Shown piece by piece: positions 6,762 to 14,480 of a stretch of DNA of 44,632 nucleotides (within the stretch, counting starts at the first letter, position 1; every line of letters starts with the position of its first letter). The notes under the pieces were generated by a model. The model saw only the letters and a program-made list of their open reading frames with translations, had not been told where the DNA came from and searched no databases. A program made the translations under genes and the position numbers. Origin of the DNA: Bacteroidota bacterium (lineage in GTDB: Bacteria; Bacteroidota; Bacteroidia; Cytophagales; Cytophagaceae); the NCBI GenBank assembly GCA_023458555.1, contig JAEWYS010000012.1, forward strand, positions 1 to 44,632. The letters are read 5' to 3'.

Positions 6762-9239
6762 TTATCCCTGAGCTGTATTGGGAATTTTCTCAATAATCGA
6801 CATGTTCAGATTGTCTTTGGTCTGAATAAAGGCCACATTGGATTGTGTTACTGCACCCAGGCGGCGCTTTTCCAGCGTAGCGGTAAGTCCCAGATAGATT
6901 TTTCGGGCTTTTAGATCAATTCCCCTCGAAATCGTGTGGTACAGCAATTGTTTGTATACATTCAGTGTATCCTTGACTGTATAGTTGAGACCGAGAAGAA
7001 AAGGCGTATAATTATTGCTTTTGTAGGCAAAACCGATGGCCAGCGGGACATTATTGTTTTCAGCTGCTCCGTTGTTATTCCTTAACCGGATCACAATCTT
7101 ATCCCAGTCGGGTGAAGCAGCCATTTTTTTGAATAGTTTTCTGGGAAGATTAAACAGATTAATATCAAGGTTATTCTGTTTTACGCTTTCATACATCTTA
7201 TACCATTGGTCTATTTCTTCCTTGTTGCCAAATGATCCGTCTATAATAGCTGCTTCAAACAGCTCCTGATGCTTTAGTATATCATGTTTTACATAATATC
7301 GGTTTTTGTGCTTGAGAGCAGTCAGGTAGTCTGGCATGGATTCACAGGTAGTTTCAACTACGTGAGAGTCGGGAAGGGACAATTTTATGAATCCGTGATC
7401 TGCCATGAACTCCGAAATTTCTTTGTCATTTTCATCAAAGTCACGAAGAAACAGAGAGTCAGCACCTTCTTTTTCCTGATCTTCCCAGAGTCTGTCCAGC
7501 AGCATTGTTAATGCTTTTTTCCAGTCTTTATGAGTGCGGTCGAGATACATATGTCTTCCGTCAGTGATGACCAGCCCCATCATCAACGTTCTTGAAGTAA
7601 GATAATAGGGTGTTTTCAGACGTTCTGCCTCTATTTTTTTTGAAACTTCGGCAGGAGCGAGCATGTCGTCTTTGGTTAGCAGCGAGGTAAAGAAAGTCGC
7701 GAGAACCGGAACACCCTTGTCATCCTCAATAATATAGTAAATAAAATCCCAGTTGTCTTCAGGATGCTCATTGTCAGAAAAACCATCTTCAAGCAGACGC
7801 AATCCTTTCCAGTCAAAGAGGCCATTGTCTCCCAGCAGATCGTTCCAGAGTTTTTCGGAAACAGACGTGATGGAGCGGTAGGTTTTGAGCTTGAGAGAAG
7901 AGAGAGTTTCTGCTGACTTTTCCGGTTTTCTGTCATGATCTGCAGCCAGGTCCTGTACCTGTTGTCTGGGCGTTAATTTGAATGCCCTGAAAATATCATT
8001 CATGCTGCGTTGCTCTTCACGCAGGGCCTGAGGGAGGTGTTTGGCAATCGTGTAAAACAGTTGGTCGATATCATCGATGGAATGGTGATTATTAATCGTA
8101 ATTCGTATGCCGGTACATGTTTCGGGTACTGCCGGAAATATACCGAGATTTACATAAAACCCGTCATCGGATAACCTTCTGACCATATTGTAACCAACTT
8201 TGGTAAGTCCGAGACCGATAAAGAAAATCGGACTTACTGTTTCTGATACAAGCGGCAGGTTATAATATCGTGCTATTTCATTGGCCATTTGTATTTTGTA
8301 TCTCAGAGAAGTCTGCAAAGATTCAATCTCCGGAGACAAATGAATTTTGGCTGAAGCAATGGATGCTCCGATGACCGCAGGTTGCTGAGGGCCTGAATAA
8401 GTGAGCGGACCACCCCAGTTTTTTACCTTCCAGTACATTTCATCAGAGGGTAGAACAAATACTCCGCCGGCGCTGGCAAATCCTTTTGCCAGGGAGGTTG
8501 CAAGCACTACTTTGGAATGCAGACTGGTCTGACTGAGCAGGTAGCCGCTTCCGTCAGGGCCCGCCCAACTCATGCCATGAGCATCGTCTATATACAGATA
8601 TAGCTGTCTGTTTGCTTCGAGCATTGGTATCAGATCGTTTATCGGAGCAAGATCACCATACATACTGTATACACTATCCATAAAATACCATATTTTGCCG
8701 TTGCTTCCGCTTTGCTGACTCAGCATGTCAATCTTTTGCTGCAGTTCGTCAAGCCTGTTGTGCCGCAATACAAGTACCTTGATGCCCCGGAGCTGCAGCT
8801 TATTTACTGTTTCCTGCATAGAGACATGGGCCTGCTGATCCATAATAACTGCATCATTGTCCTCAATGATAATCGGAATAACTGCCTGATGACCCATGCT
8901 CGAACTGGTAGAAAGAATTACTTTCTTACCAAAAATTTGTGCCAGCAGTTCTTCCAGCTCCTCGTAAAGGGTAAAGGAAACATAGGTTCTGGAGCAGGAA
9001 AATTGCGTGCCATACCGGTTAATTGCATCAATACCGGCTTCTTTCAGCCTTGGGTCAAATTCAAGCCCAAGGTAACTGCAGGATCCGAAATGGAGCTTGG
9101 CTTGTCCATTGAGGGTGATGCTCCTGCCCTGTAGCTGATAATCCTGTGTATACAGGTGAGCTATTGAACGATTTCTGGCTATTGTCGCAATCTCATTGAC
9201 AACATTGATAAGATTAGGGGTATAGTTTTGTTTTGCCAT
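6762..9239 (-). CDS. Alpha-oxoamine synthase fused to a GNAT-type acyltransferase
   Basis: This 825-residue two-domain enzyme is unusual in length. Residues about 1-415 form a fold-type I PLP enzyme of the alpha-oxoamine synthase group (serine palmitoyltransferase, BioF, KBL). It has a stacking His in QQAHVS (H138), the cofactor-binding DDAHG at 218-222 and the Schiff-base Lys in TSLAKGFASAGG (K252). Such enzymes condense an amino acid with an acyl-CoA or acyl-ACP, with loss of CO2. After a short linker, about 450-810 looks like a GNAT/BioF2-like acyltransferase domain, tolerant of long inserts (YYVKHDILKH ... LGLTATLEKRRLGA). A plausible product is an N-acylated long-chain base such as a ceramide or sulfonolipid (capnine) precursor; this is inference, since gliding Bacteroidota make such lipids. 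The standalone family members are about 400 residues. The ATG at 9239 gives a normal N-terminus. Confidence 0.8.
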   Translation of the reverse strand: MAKQNYTPNLINVVNEIATIARNRSIAHLYTQDYQLQGRSITLNGQAKLHFGSCSYLGLEFDPRLKEAGIDAINRYGTQFSCSRTYVSFTLYEELEELLAQIFGKKVILSTSSSMGHQAVIPIIIEDNDAVIMDQQAHVSMQETVNKLQLRGIKVLVLRHNRLDELQQKIDMLSQQSGSNGKIWYFMDSVYSMYGDLAPINDLIPMLEANRQLYLYIDDAHGMSWAGPDGSGYLLSQTSLHSKVVLATSLAKGFASAGGVFVLPSDEMYWKVKNWGGPLTYSGPQQPAVIGASIASAKIHLSPEIESLQTSLRYKIQMANEIARYYNLPLVSETVSPIFFIGLGLTKVGYNMVRRLSDDGFYVNLGIFPAVPETCTGIRITINNHHSIDDIDQLFYTIAKHLPQALREEQRSMNDIFRAFKLTPRQQVQDLAADHDRKPEKSAETLSSLKLKTYRSITSVSEKLWNDLLGDNGLFDWKGLRLLEDGFSDNEHPEDNWDFIYYIIEDDKGVPVLATFFTSLLTKDDMLAPAEVSKKIEAERLKTPYYLTSRTLMMGLVITDGRHMYLDRTHKDWKKALTMLLDRLWEDQEKEGADSLFLRDFDENDKEISEFMADHGFIKLSLPDSHVVETTCESMPDYLTALKHKNRYYVKHDILKHQELFEAAIIDGSFGNKEEIDQWYKMYESVKQNNLDINLFNLPRKLFKKMAASPDWDKIVIRLRNNNGAAENNNVPLAIGFAYKSNNYTPFLLGLNYTVKDTLNVYKQLLYHTISRGIDLKARKIYLGLTATLEKRRLGAVTQSNVAFIQTKDNLNMSIIEKIPNTAQG

Positions 9240-9572
9240 AAATGTGGTGTTTTGAGTGAAAAAATGATTGAATAAAAGATATTCTTATTTGGGGTTTTGA
9301 ATTTGCTCAGTTGAATTTTGTACATTATGGTTCTTTATTGACTGGTTATCAATATTGCTACTGGCTGATCAGAGAGTAAAGGGGACTCCCTGGTCAATTT
9401 TTTTTATAATAATTATCGTATCATTATGTTTTGTACCGAAAAAAGTGCTTTTTCAGTACCTGATTATATTTCTATAATAGATACAATCCTTACTCTGCTA
9501 CGAGATGGCGGTAGTTGGTTGTAGCGGAGAATTGAGCTGATTTGAAACTTTACTAAAATTGATGGTAAGTTA
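9240..9572. other. AT-rich intergenic region, no gene seen
   Basis: This 333-bp divergent region separates the AOS/GNAT gene from the DUF7793-like gene and must hold both promoters. No exact TAnnTTTG box with a correctly placed TTG was found on either strand. A weak inverted repeat, TTGACTGG with CCTGGTCAA, spans about 9338-9399. No RNA gene or small ORF with a ribosome site was recognised. Confidence 0.5.
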
Positions 9573-9959
9573 ATGAAAGAAAAATACTTCTGCAACGAAT
9601 TTGTTGAAATGTGGGTGGAAAATGGAATTTTGCATATTGTGCACGTACCTTTTGCCACAATCACTCTGGAAATAGCTGAACTTAATGTGGCTGCCCGGCT
9701 TGAAATAACGGAAGGAAAAACACTGCCTATATTGGCTGATGTACGCAGTGCCAAAACAATGACAAAGGAGGCTCGTCAATATTTATCCACCGGAGATGGA
9801 GTCAAAGGAATCAGCGCCGGGGCTTTCCTCATCAAAACGCAGATCGAAGTTCTTTTGACCAATGCATGGCTGGCTTTATACCCGATGCAGGTTCCGACTC
9901 GTCTGTTTACAGATAAGAAGGATGCTCTGGGCTGGCTGGAGAAATATAAAGGCAAGTAG
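9573..9959 (+). CDS. Small DUF7793-like (STAS-fold-like) protein
   Basis: This 128-residue soluble protein reads FVEMWVENGILHIVHVP, then a helix (ITLEIAELNVAARLEIT), then LPILADVRSAKTMTKEARQYLSTGDGVKGISAGAFLIKT and an end with PTRLFTDKKDALGWLEKYK. This alternating strand-helix pattern matches, from memory, the DUF7793 family common in Cytophagales and Flavobacteria, whose fold is SpoIIAA/STAS-like. The function is unknown; a regulatory or partner-binding role is only suggested by the fold. It stands alone between the AOS gene and a decayed operon. The only sensible start is the ATG at 9573. Confidence 0.6.
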   Translation: MKEKYFCNEFVEMWVENGILHIVHVPFATITLEIAELNVAARLEITEGKTLPILADVRSAKTMTKEARQYLSTGDGVKGISAGAFLIKTQIEVLLTNAWLALYPMQVPTRLFTDKKDALGWLEKYKGK

Positions 9960-10042
9960 GCAGACCAAAATTTCTCATTAAGTACTACAATTACTTCCGG
10001 ATAGTGAAAAGGCGGGGATCATAGTACAATGAGACTATCTGA

Positions 10043-10072
10043 TTGGTAAGAATCACTAATATTCTATATTTG
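10043..10072 (+). promoter_or_regulatory. Bacteroidota-type promoter in front of the decayed glycosyltransferase operon
   Basis: TTG at 10043-10045, a 19-base spacer and TATATTTG at 10065-10072 match the TTG-N19-TAnnTTTG consensus exactly. The start would be near 10079, about 50 bases before the GT2 remnant. The promoter is better preserved than the genes behind it. Confidence 0.65.
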
Positions 10073-10125
10073 TAATCAAATACAATCAGTCACTGTATAA
10101 TAAATCCGACAAAAGGTGATTTACA

Positions 10126-10836
10126 ATAAAAAAATAATAATTGTTTTGCCGGCGTAATAAAGCCGTAAGACGATACATATAATGAAATCCCTTTTGATAT
10201 TGTTGATGAGGTGGTGCTGGTGGATGACAACAGTCCGGATAATACGATTGAAGTTGGTAAGTTATTGGGAAGAGCACATTATTCGGCATGAAAAAATACC
10301 GGTTATGGTGGTAATCAGAAAACCTGCTATACCAAGGCGCTGGGAGGAGATATTGTTATAATGAGATTCATTCGGACTATCAGTATACGCCCAAGCTGCT
10401 CCACTCTATGGCCTATCTGATCGCAAATGAAGTCTATCCGGTCGTCATCGGTTCCAGAATCCTCGGCAAAGGAGCGCTAAAAGGAGACATGCCTTTGTAC
10501 AAATACATTGCCAATCGTTTTCTGACCCTGGTGCAAAACCTGCTGATGAAATCAGAAGCTGTCGGAATATCATACCGGATACCGGGCATATAGCCGGGAT
10601 GTGCTGGAGTGTATTAATTATATGGATAATTCAGACGATTGTATTTTTGATAATCAGTTTCTGGCTCAGATTTTTTATAAGGGGTATGAAGTTGCCGAAA
10701 TAACTTGTCCTACAAAGTATTTTGAGAATGCCTCTTCAATTAATTTCATGTGAAATACGGGCTGGGAGTTCTCAGCGTGTCTTTTCAGTATTTTCTGGAT
10801 AAGAATAAAATTCTTAAGTCAATGCTATTCCGATGA
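10126..10836 (+). pseudogene. Decayed GT2 glycosyltransferase (DPM1-like)
   Basis: Joined over several frames, this stretch reads as one family 2 glycosyltransferase: KIIIVLPA, DEVVLVDDNSPDNTIEV, NTGYGGNQKTCYTKALGGDI, a broken H-S-DYQYTPKLLHSM, VVIGSRILGKGALKGDMPLY, then YHTGYRAYSRDVLECINY and DNQFLAQIFYKGYEVAE. The GYGGNQKTCY and DYQY blocks are those of polyprenyl-phosphate mannosyl/glucosyl transferases. At least five small indels or stops break it: near 10153 (TAATAA within the first motif), 10275, 10295, 10365 and 10560, plus a TGA near 10752. The start codon is also lost. The last codon overlaps the ATG of the next broken gene (ATGA at 10833-10836), the same arrangement as the intact cassette at 3186-5830. 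Confidence 0.85.
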
Positions 10837-12000
10837 TAACGACCAGTGAACGCAACAATTCCAGGACATTTATTTGTATCGGAATATTTGCCGGAGTAAA
10901 TTTTTTATTTGCTGTTAAATACCTGGAGCGGCTTACACCCTTCTATCTGCCGGCAGCTATACTCATGGCTCTGTTTTATATACCGGTATGGCGGTTCAGA
11001 TATCAGCTTCAGCCATACAGGCAACTAATAAATATTGCCGGCTGGATGCTAATAGCCACCTATATTGCAGGAAGCGCTTATCTTTTTGGCAAAATTTCCC
11101 AGGAATCATTGGGTGTTGATCGCTGGAGTGTAATAAGCTCCTTATTGGGATAATTATTTTAAGGGCAAATATACCTATCTGGCTACTTCACATATGGGGA
11201 ATTATCCTGGTCCTATGCCTTTTTATTATATTCTGGCTCTGCCGTTTTATCTGACCGGAGAGTTGGGGTATTTTTCGCTGCTTGGCATTTTTCCGTTTTT
11301 ATTGTTGCTGCGCAGTACAAAAACGCCAGTTGTGCTTCAGACTGTCTATATCGTCTGGCTGCTGTCTTCCTTCTTTTTCCTCTGGGAAGTGCTGTGTCGA
11401 AGCAATGTGTTTTTGAATGGCAGTCTGGTGCTGATATCTATCGTGTATCTTTTTTACAGTATAGAAAACAAAAAAGCTATTCTCTGGAACGGCGTCTTTA
11501 TAGGTCTTATGCTTTCCACGAGAAATGTATTTGTTATAGCTTATGCAATTGCATTTTTGTATATACTCCGGCATACTCTGCTGTCTCTGGTGCAGCTCTT
11601 TTATATAGGGATAGTAACAGTACTGGTATTTGCTTTGACCTACGTGCCATTTGTATACGGGCATTGGGAAGAGTTCCTGCAGATGAATCCTTTTATTATT
11701 CAATCTGATTACCTCATGCCTGCCTGGCTAAGCGTTTCCTGTGTGACTCTCTCGCTGTTTTCCTTTTTTCTTCTCAAAAGGAAAAGCGATGTATATTTCT
11801 ACAGTGGCGTCAGCCTGTTTCTTACCATCTCGGTCTACTTTGTTTACCATGTGCTTACCCCGGGCTTTGTGGAAGCGTATTTCAATAGTAGTGTGGATGT
11901 TTCCTATTTTATAATGAGTATACCGTTTTGTATGTATTACCTCTTTGAGAAAGAAAGCCGGGTGCCGAATCCGGAGAGATCCCCCTGCTTAGTGTTCTGA
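10833..12000 (+). pseudogene. Frameshifted polytopic membrane protein (partner of the decayed GT2)
   Basis: Two consecutive open frames belong to one gene. The first (10833-11153, 106 codons) has three hydrophobic helices and ends abruptly at TAA after RWSVISS. The second frame is open from 11137 and continues as WDNYFKGKYTYLATSHMGNY, then PGPMPFYYILALPFYLTGE and about six more helices to the stop at 12000. A single-base indel in 11137-11153 (CTCCTTATTGGG region) restores one protein of about 388 residues. It is probably a GT-C or O-antigen-polymerase-like membrane enzyme working with the GT2 upstream; the family is not identified. If the frameshift is real the protein is lost. Because the neighbour carries many lesions, genuine decay is more likely than a sequencing error. 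Confidence 0.75.
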
Positions 12001-12066
12001 TACATTCAGCATACCAATGATTATCCGATAACCGATAAGATCCGGAGTAACCTTGTCCGGGAATTT

Positions 12067-12501
12067 TTAAAGCTCTCCGATATCTTCATGCCACAAGTGG
12101 GGATGCTCTCTGATAAACCTTTCCATCATACGGATACATTCCGGAAGGTTCAGATCTATTACTTCCACTCCATGTGCCTCCATAAACTCACGGGCGCCGG
12201 CAAAAGTATGGCTTTCTCCAACGATTACTTTTGGAATTTTGAATTGTACAATGGTGCCAGCACACATATAGCAGGGCATGAGAGTGGAATATATAACAGT
12301 ATCTTTGTAGCTGCCCAGCCTTCCGGCATTAAAAAGACAATCCATTTCACCATGTAAAATAGGATTGCCTTCCTGTACGCGTTTGTTATGACCCCGGGCC
12401 ACCACCTCGCCGTTTTTAATCAATACGGAACCGATTGGTATACCGCCTTCTGACAATCCGGTCAGTGCCTCTTCAATTGCCAGTTGCATAAATTGATCCA
12501 T
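12067..12501 (-). CDS. Yeast-type cytosine/nucleoside deaminase
   Basis: This 144-residue zinc enzyme of the cytidine deaminase fold contains H-G-E at 50-52 (H50 zinc ligand, E52 catalytic) and P-C-Y-M-C at 76-80 (C77 and C80 zinc ligands). It also has GGIPIGSVLI, RGHN near the start, VVGE after the second motif, and a C-terminal HLWHEDIGE. That end and the overall length match fungal Fcy1 cytosine deaminase rather than TadA. Likely reaction: cytosine to uracil plus ammonia for pyrimidine salvage. The ATG at 12501 is chosen over an in-frame TTG at 12531 because it starts just before the first helix. It lies 76 bases after the small ORF 12578-12700 on the same strand and may share its transcript. 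Confidence 0.8.
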   Translation of the reverse strand: MDQFMQLAIEEALTGLSEGGIPIGSVLIKNGEVVARGHNKRVQEGNPILHGEMDCLFNAGRLGSYKDTVIYSTLMPCYMCAGTIVQFKIPKVIVGESHTFAGAREFMEAHGVEVIDLNLPECIRMMERFIREHPHLWHEDIGEL

Positions 12502-12577
12502 ACGCTTTTCTTTTCCGGGATAAAATAGCAATAATTTTTGAGGTGGCCCGGAGTTTTCTGTCTTTTTACAGATTTAA

Positions 12578-12700
12578 TTACGATTCATCCGGTTTACGAT
12601 AATTACCATGCTCTATATTGTCTTTCAGTTTTAACCCGGCCCAGATAAAATATCCTCCTATTGAGAATATTATGGCCATTACACTCACAAATAAACCCAT
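12578..12700 (-). CDS. 40-residue single-pass membrane peptide
   Basis: This short gene starts at ATG 12698-12700 and ends at TAA 12578-12580. The peptide MGLFVSVMAIIFSIGGYFIW is a hydrophobic helix, followed by a charged, hydrophilic tail (AGLKLKDNIEHGNYRKPDES). The ATG is preceded by AAGGAGGTGA (12702-12711 on the minus strand), a full-length complement of the 16S 3' end, which is striking because genes here rarely carry any Shine-Dalgarno sequence. A pair of MraZ-like repeats lies about 75 bases upstream in the same direction. The function is unknown; an accessory subunit or regulator of a membrane complex is one possibility. The coding call rests on the ribosome site and the composition change. 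Confidence 0.6.
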   Translation of the reverse strand: MGLFVSVMAIIFSIGGYFIWAGLKLKDNIEHGNYRKPDES

Positions 12701-12701
12701 A

Positions 12702-12711
12702 TCACCTCCTT
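12702..12711 (-). promoter_or_regulatory. Full-length Shine-Dalgarno of the 40-residue ORF
   Basis: AAGGAGGTGA read on the minus strand lies directly before the ATG at 12700. It is complementary to the anti-Shine-Dalgarno over its whole length. The spacing from GGAGG to ATG is about 4-5 bases, slightly short. It is the strongest such site noticed in the window and decides the start of the small gene. Confidence 0.65.
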
Positions 12712-12773
12712 GCTTTACTTCTATTCATAACAACAGTTTGGTAAAGGAAATTTTCTTTTATATCGATTTTTTT

Positions 12774-12788
12774 CCCACTTTCTTCCAC
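12774..12788 (-). promoter_or_regulatory. Inverted pair of MraZ-box-like repeats
   Basis: On the minus strand GTGGA-AGAAA-GTGGG-AAAAA appears (plus strand CCCAC at 12774-12778 and TCCAC at 12784-12788), with a 10-bp period. These are the same units and spacing as the repeats before mraZ at 13009-13042 but in the opposite orientation. They point toward the 40-residue ORF and the deaminase. MraZ control of this minus-strand unit, or looping between both sites, is inference. Confidence 0.45.
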
Positions 12789-13008
12789 TTTTGTCATTTC
12801 TTTTCTTTAGTTTTTTTGTTTTTTTATTTAAAACATTGATATATAGCGTGTTTTTTTATTATTTCTCTGTGTTAATTCCTGAGTTTTATAAAAACAGCGG
12901 TTGGTTGTGGAAAACTTTTAGATAAGCCTGCGGATTCATAATAGTCAGTATTTATGCGGTACTTTAAGGAGATAGGTGAAACAATTTATTCGATCTTTCG
13001 TTTCAGAA

Positions 13009-13042
13009 GTGGTACTTGTGGTTGAAAGTGGGAAAAAGTGGT
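13009..13042 (+). promoter_or_regulatory. Putative MraZ operator: 10-bp-spaced GTGG repeats
   Basis: GTGGT at 13018, GTGGG at 13028 and GTGGT at 13038 recur with an exact 10-bp period and 5-bp spacers (TGAAA, AAAAA). A fourth GTGGT lies at 13009, off by one base. MraZ of other bacteria binds such direct repeats (TGGGN with 5-base spacers, or AAAGTG units) ahead of its own operon. The last repeat abuts the -33 TTG at 13042, so bound MraZ would contact or block the promoter, giving autoregulation. Confidence 0.75.
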
Positions 13043-13071
13043 TGAAATTAGAAATTTTCTTTCTATATTTG
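13042..13071 (+). promoter_or_regulatory. dcw cluster promoter (PmraZ)
   Basis: TTG at 13042-13044, a 19-base spacer and TATATTTG at 13064-13071 form an exact Bacteroidota promoter. Transcription would start near 13078, about 23 bases before the mraZ ATG. As no other convincing promoter or terminator is seen up to ftsZ, this is likely the main promoter of the whole cluster. Confidence 0.75.
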
Positions 13072-13100
13072 TTTCAGGGTGAAATGTATGGTATAGGCAA

Positions 13101-13556
13101 ATGGCTAGGTTATCAGGAGAATATGAAGGTAAACTGGATGCGAAGGGCAGGATTGTGCTTCCTGCGCGGCTCAAGTCCGGTTTGTCTGAATCAAATGGTA
13201 ATGCCCTTATGATCAGCAGAGGAGTAGAGCCTTGTCTGGTTGTCTATCCGATGATTGAGTACAATAAGATATACTCACGGGTCTCGGGAATGAATGAATT
13301 TAATCAGGAACACAGATTGCTGCAGCGGACTTTCTTTAGCCGGTTTAGCGAAGTGGAGCTTGACAGCAACGGCCGGTTTCTGATTCCTAAAATAATGCTC
13401 AATTACGCCGGACTGGAAAAAGATGTGGTATTTGTGGGGCTTGGAAATCGAATGGAGATGTGGAGTCCGGAACGCTACGAAGAATTCCTGATCAAAGACC
13501 AGGATCAATACGCTCAGCTTGCAGAAAAATACTTAGGAGATAATCCGGAAAACTAA
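13101..13556 (+). CDS. mraZ: MraZ, transcriptional regulator of the dcw cluster
   Basis: This 151-residue protein has two tandem SpoVT-AbrB-type half domains. The first (about 1-60) carries GEYEGKLDAKGRIVLPARLK, and the second (about 75-145) carries SEVELDSNGRFLIPKIM, the paired D-x-x-G-R-x-x-x-P signature of MraZ. MraZ forms a ring-shaped oligomer that binds direct repeats upstream of its own gene and controls dcw expression. Such repeats are visible at 13009-13042. The ATG at 13101 follows the promoter closely. The next gene, rsmH, starts 16 bases downstream, the standard order in bacteria. Length and motifs are normal. Confidence 0.96.
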   Translation: MARLSGEYEGKLDAKGRIVLPARLKSGLSESNGNALMISRGVEPCLVVYPMIEYNKIYSRVSGMNEFNQEHRLLQRTFFSRFSEVELDSNGRFLIPKIMLNYAGLEKDVVFVGLGNRMEMWSPERYEEFLIKDQDQYAQLAEKYLGDNPEN

Positions 13557-13572
13557 AACTTAAATTCAGGGA

Positions 13573-14472
13573 ATGTATCACGTTCCGGTTCTATTAAATG
13601 AATGTCTTGACGGGTTGAATATACAGCCGGACGGGATATACGTTGATGTCACCTTTGGCGGTGGCGGTCACAGCAGAGCTATTGCCGGCCGTCTGAAAGA
13701 AGGGCATCTGTATGGTTTCGATCAGGATGAAGATGCAAAAGCCAATGCTGATCAGATTGATAATCGTTCTTTTACATTCGTTGAAGCTAATTTTCGCTAT
13801 CTGAAGCAGTTTCTGAAAATGCACGGAGTATCGCAGGTTGATGGGATACTGGCGGATCTCGGAGTTTCGTCACATCAGATCAATACGCCGGAAAGAGGGT
13901 TTTCAACCCGTTTTGAGGCAAAGCTGGATATGCGTATGGATCAGGCAACCGACAGGACGGCTGAAATGATCGTAAATCAATATCCGGAGGCGGAATTGCA
14001 CAAGATTCTGGGCATTTACGGGGAAATAAAAAATGCACGCTCTCTGGCCAGAGCGATTGTTCAGGCCAGGATCAATAAAAAGCTGGTTACCACCACCGAT
14101 CTGATCCATGCTATGCAGGGACTGATGCCCAGAGGCAAAGAGTTTAAATATCAGGCGCAGGTCTTTCAGGCATTACGGATTGAGGTTAATGATGAGCTAA
14201 AGGCGCTCGAAGATCTGCTGACTCAGTCGGCCGAGGTGCTGAAGCCGGGAGGGCGTCTTGTGGTAATGAGCTATCATTCGCTTGAAGACAGGCTGGTTAA
14301 GAATTTTATAAATAAGGGAAAGTTTTACGGGGAAGCTGAAAAGGATATATACGGGAACGTGGAGAAACCTTTTGAAGCGCTGACCAGGAAGCCAATAGAA
14401 GCAGGGGAGAAAGAATTAAACGAAAATCCGCGTTCACGTAGCGCCAGGTTGCGGATCGCTGTCAAAAAATAA
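13573..14472 (+). CDS. rsmH: 16S rRNA m4C1402 N4-methyltransferase RsmH (MraW)
   Basis: This 299-residue enzyme starts YHVPVLLNE and carries the SAM-binding VDVTFGGGGHS at 24-34. It also has GILADLGVSSHQ and the RGFS block near 95-115, KPGGRLVVMSYHSLEDRLVK, and the C-terminal NPRSRSARLR. All are hallmarks of RsmH, which methylates N4 of C1402 in the 16S rRNA decoding centre. It is the second gene of the cluster, 16 bases after mraZ and 8 bases before the ftsL-like gene. The length is typical and nothing is unusual. Confidence 0.96.
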   Translation: MYHVPVLLNECLDGLNIQPDGIYVDVTFGGGGHSRAIAGRLKEGHLYGFDQDEDAKANADQIDNRSFTFVEANFRYLKQFLKMHGVSQVDGILADLGVSSHQINTPERGFSTRFEAKLDMRMDQATDRTAEMIVNQYPEAELHKILGIYGEIKNARSLARAIVQARINKKLVTTTDLIHAMQGLMPRGKEFKYQAQVFQALRIEVNDELKALEDLLTQSAEVLKPGGRLVVMSYHSLEDRLVKNFINKGKFYGEAEKDIYGNVEKPFEALTRKPIEAGEKELNENPRSRSARLRIAVKK

Positions 14473-14480
14473 TCTGGGAA

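Noticed and set aside
12618..12839. Plus-strand ORF of 73 codons
   Set aside because: It overlaps the 40-residue minus-strand gene and the inverted repeats, is low-complexity (F, L and H rich) and has no ribosome site; it is a shadow.
12903..12912. DnaA-box-like TTTTCCACAA (minus strand)
   Set aside because: A single site without clustering, AT-rich unwinding element or dnaA/dnaN nearby is not evidence of an origin.
12976..13212. ORF of 78 codons overlapping the mraZ promoter and start
   Set aside because: It runs through the operator repeats and promoter and overlaps mraZ in another frame; no recognisable protein.
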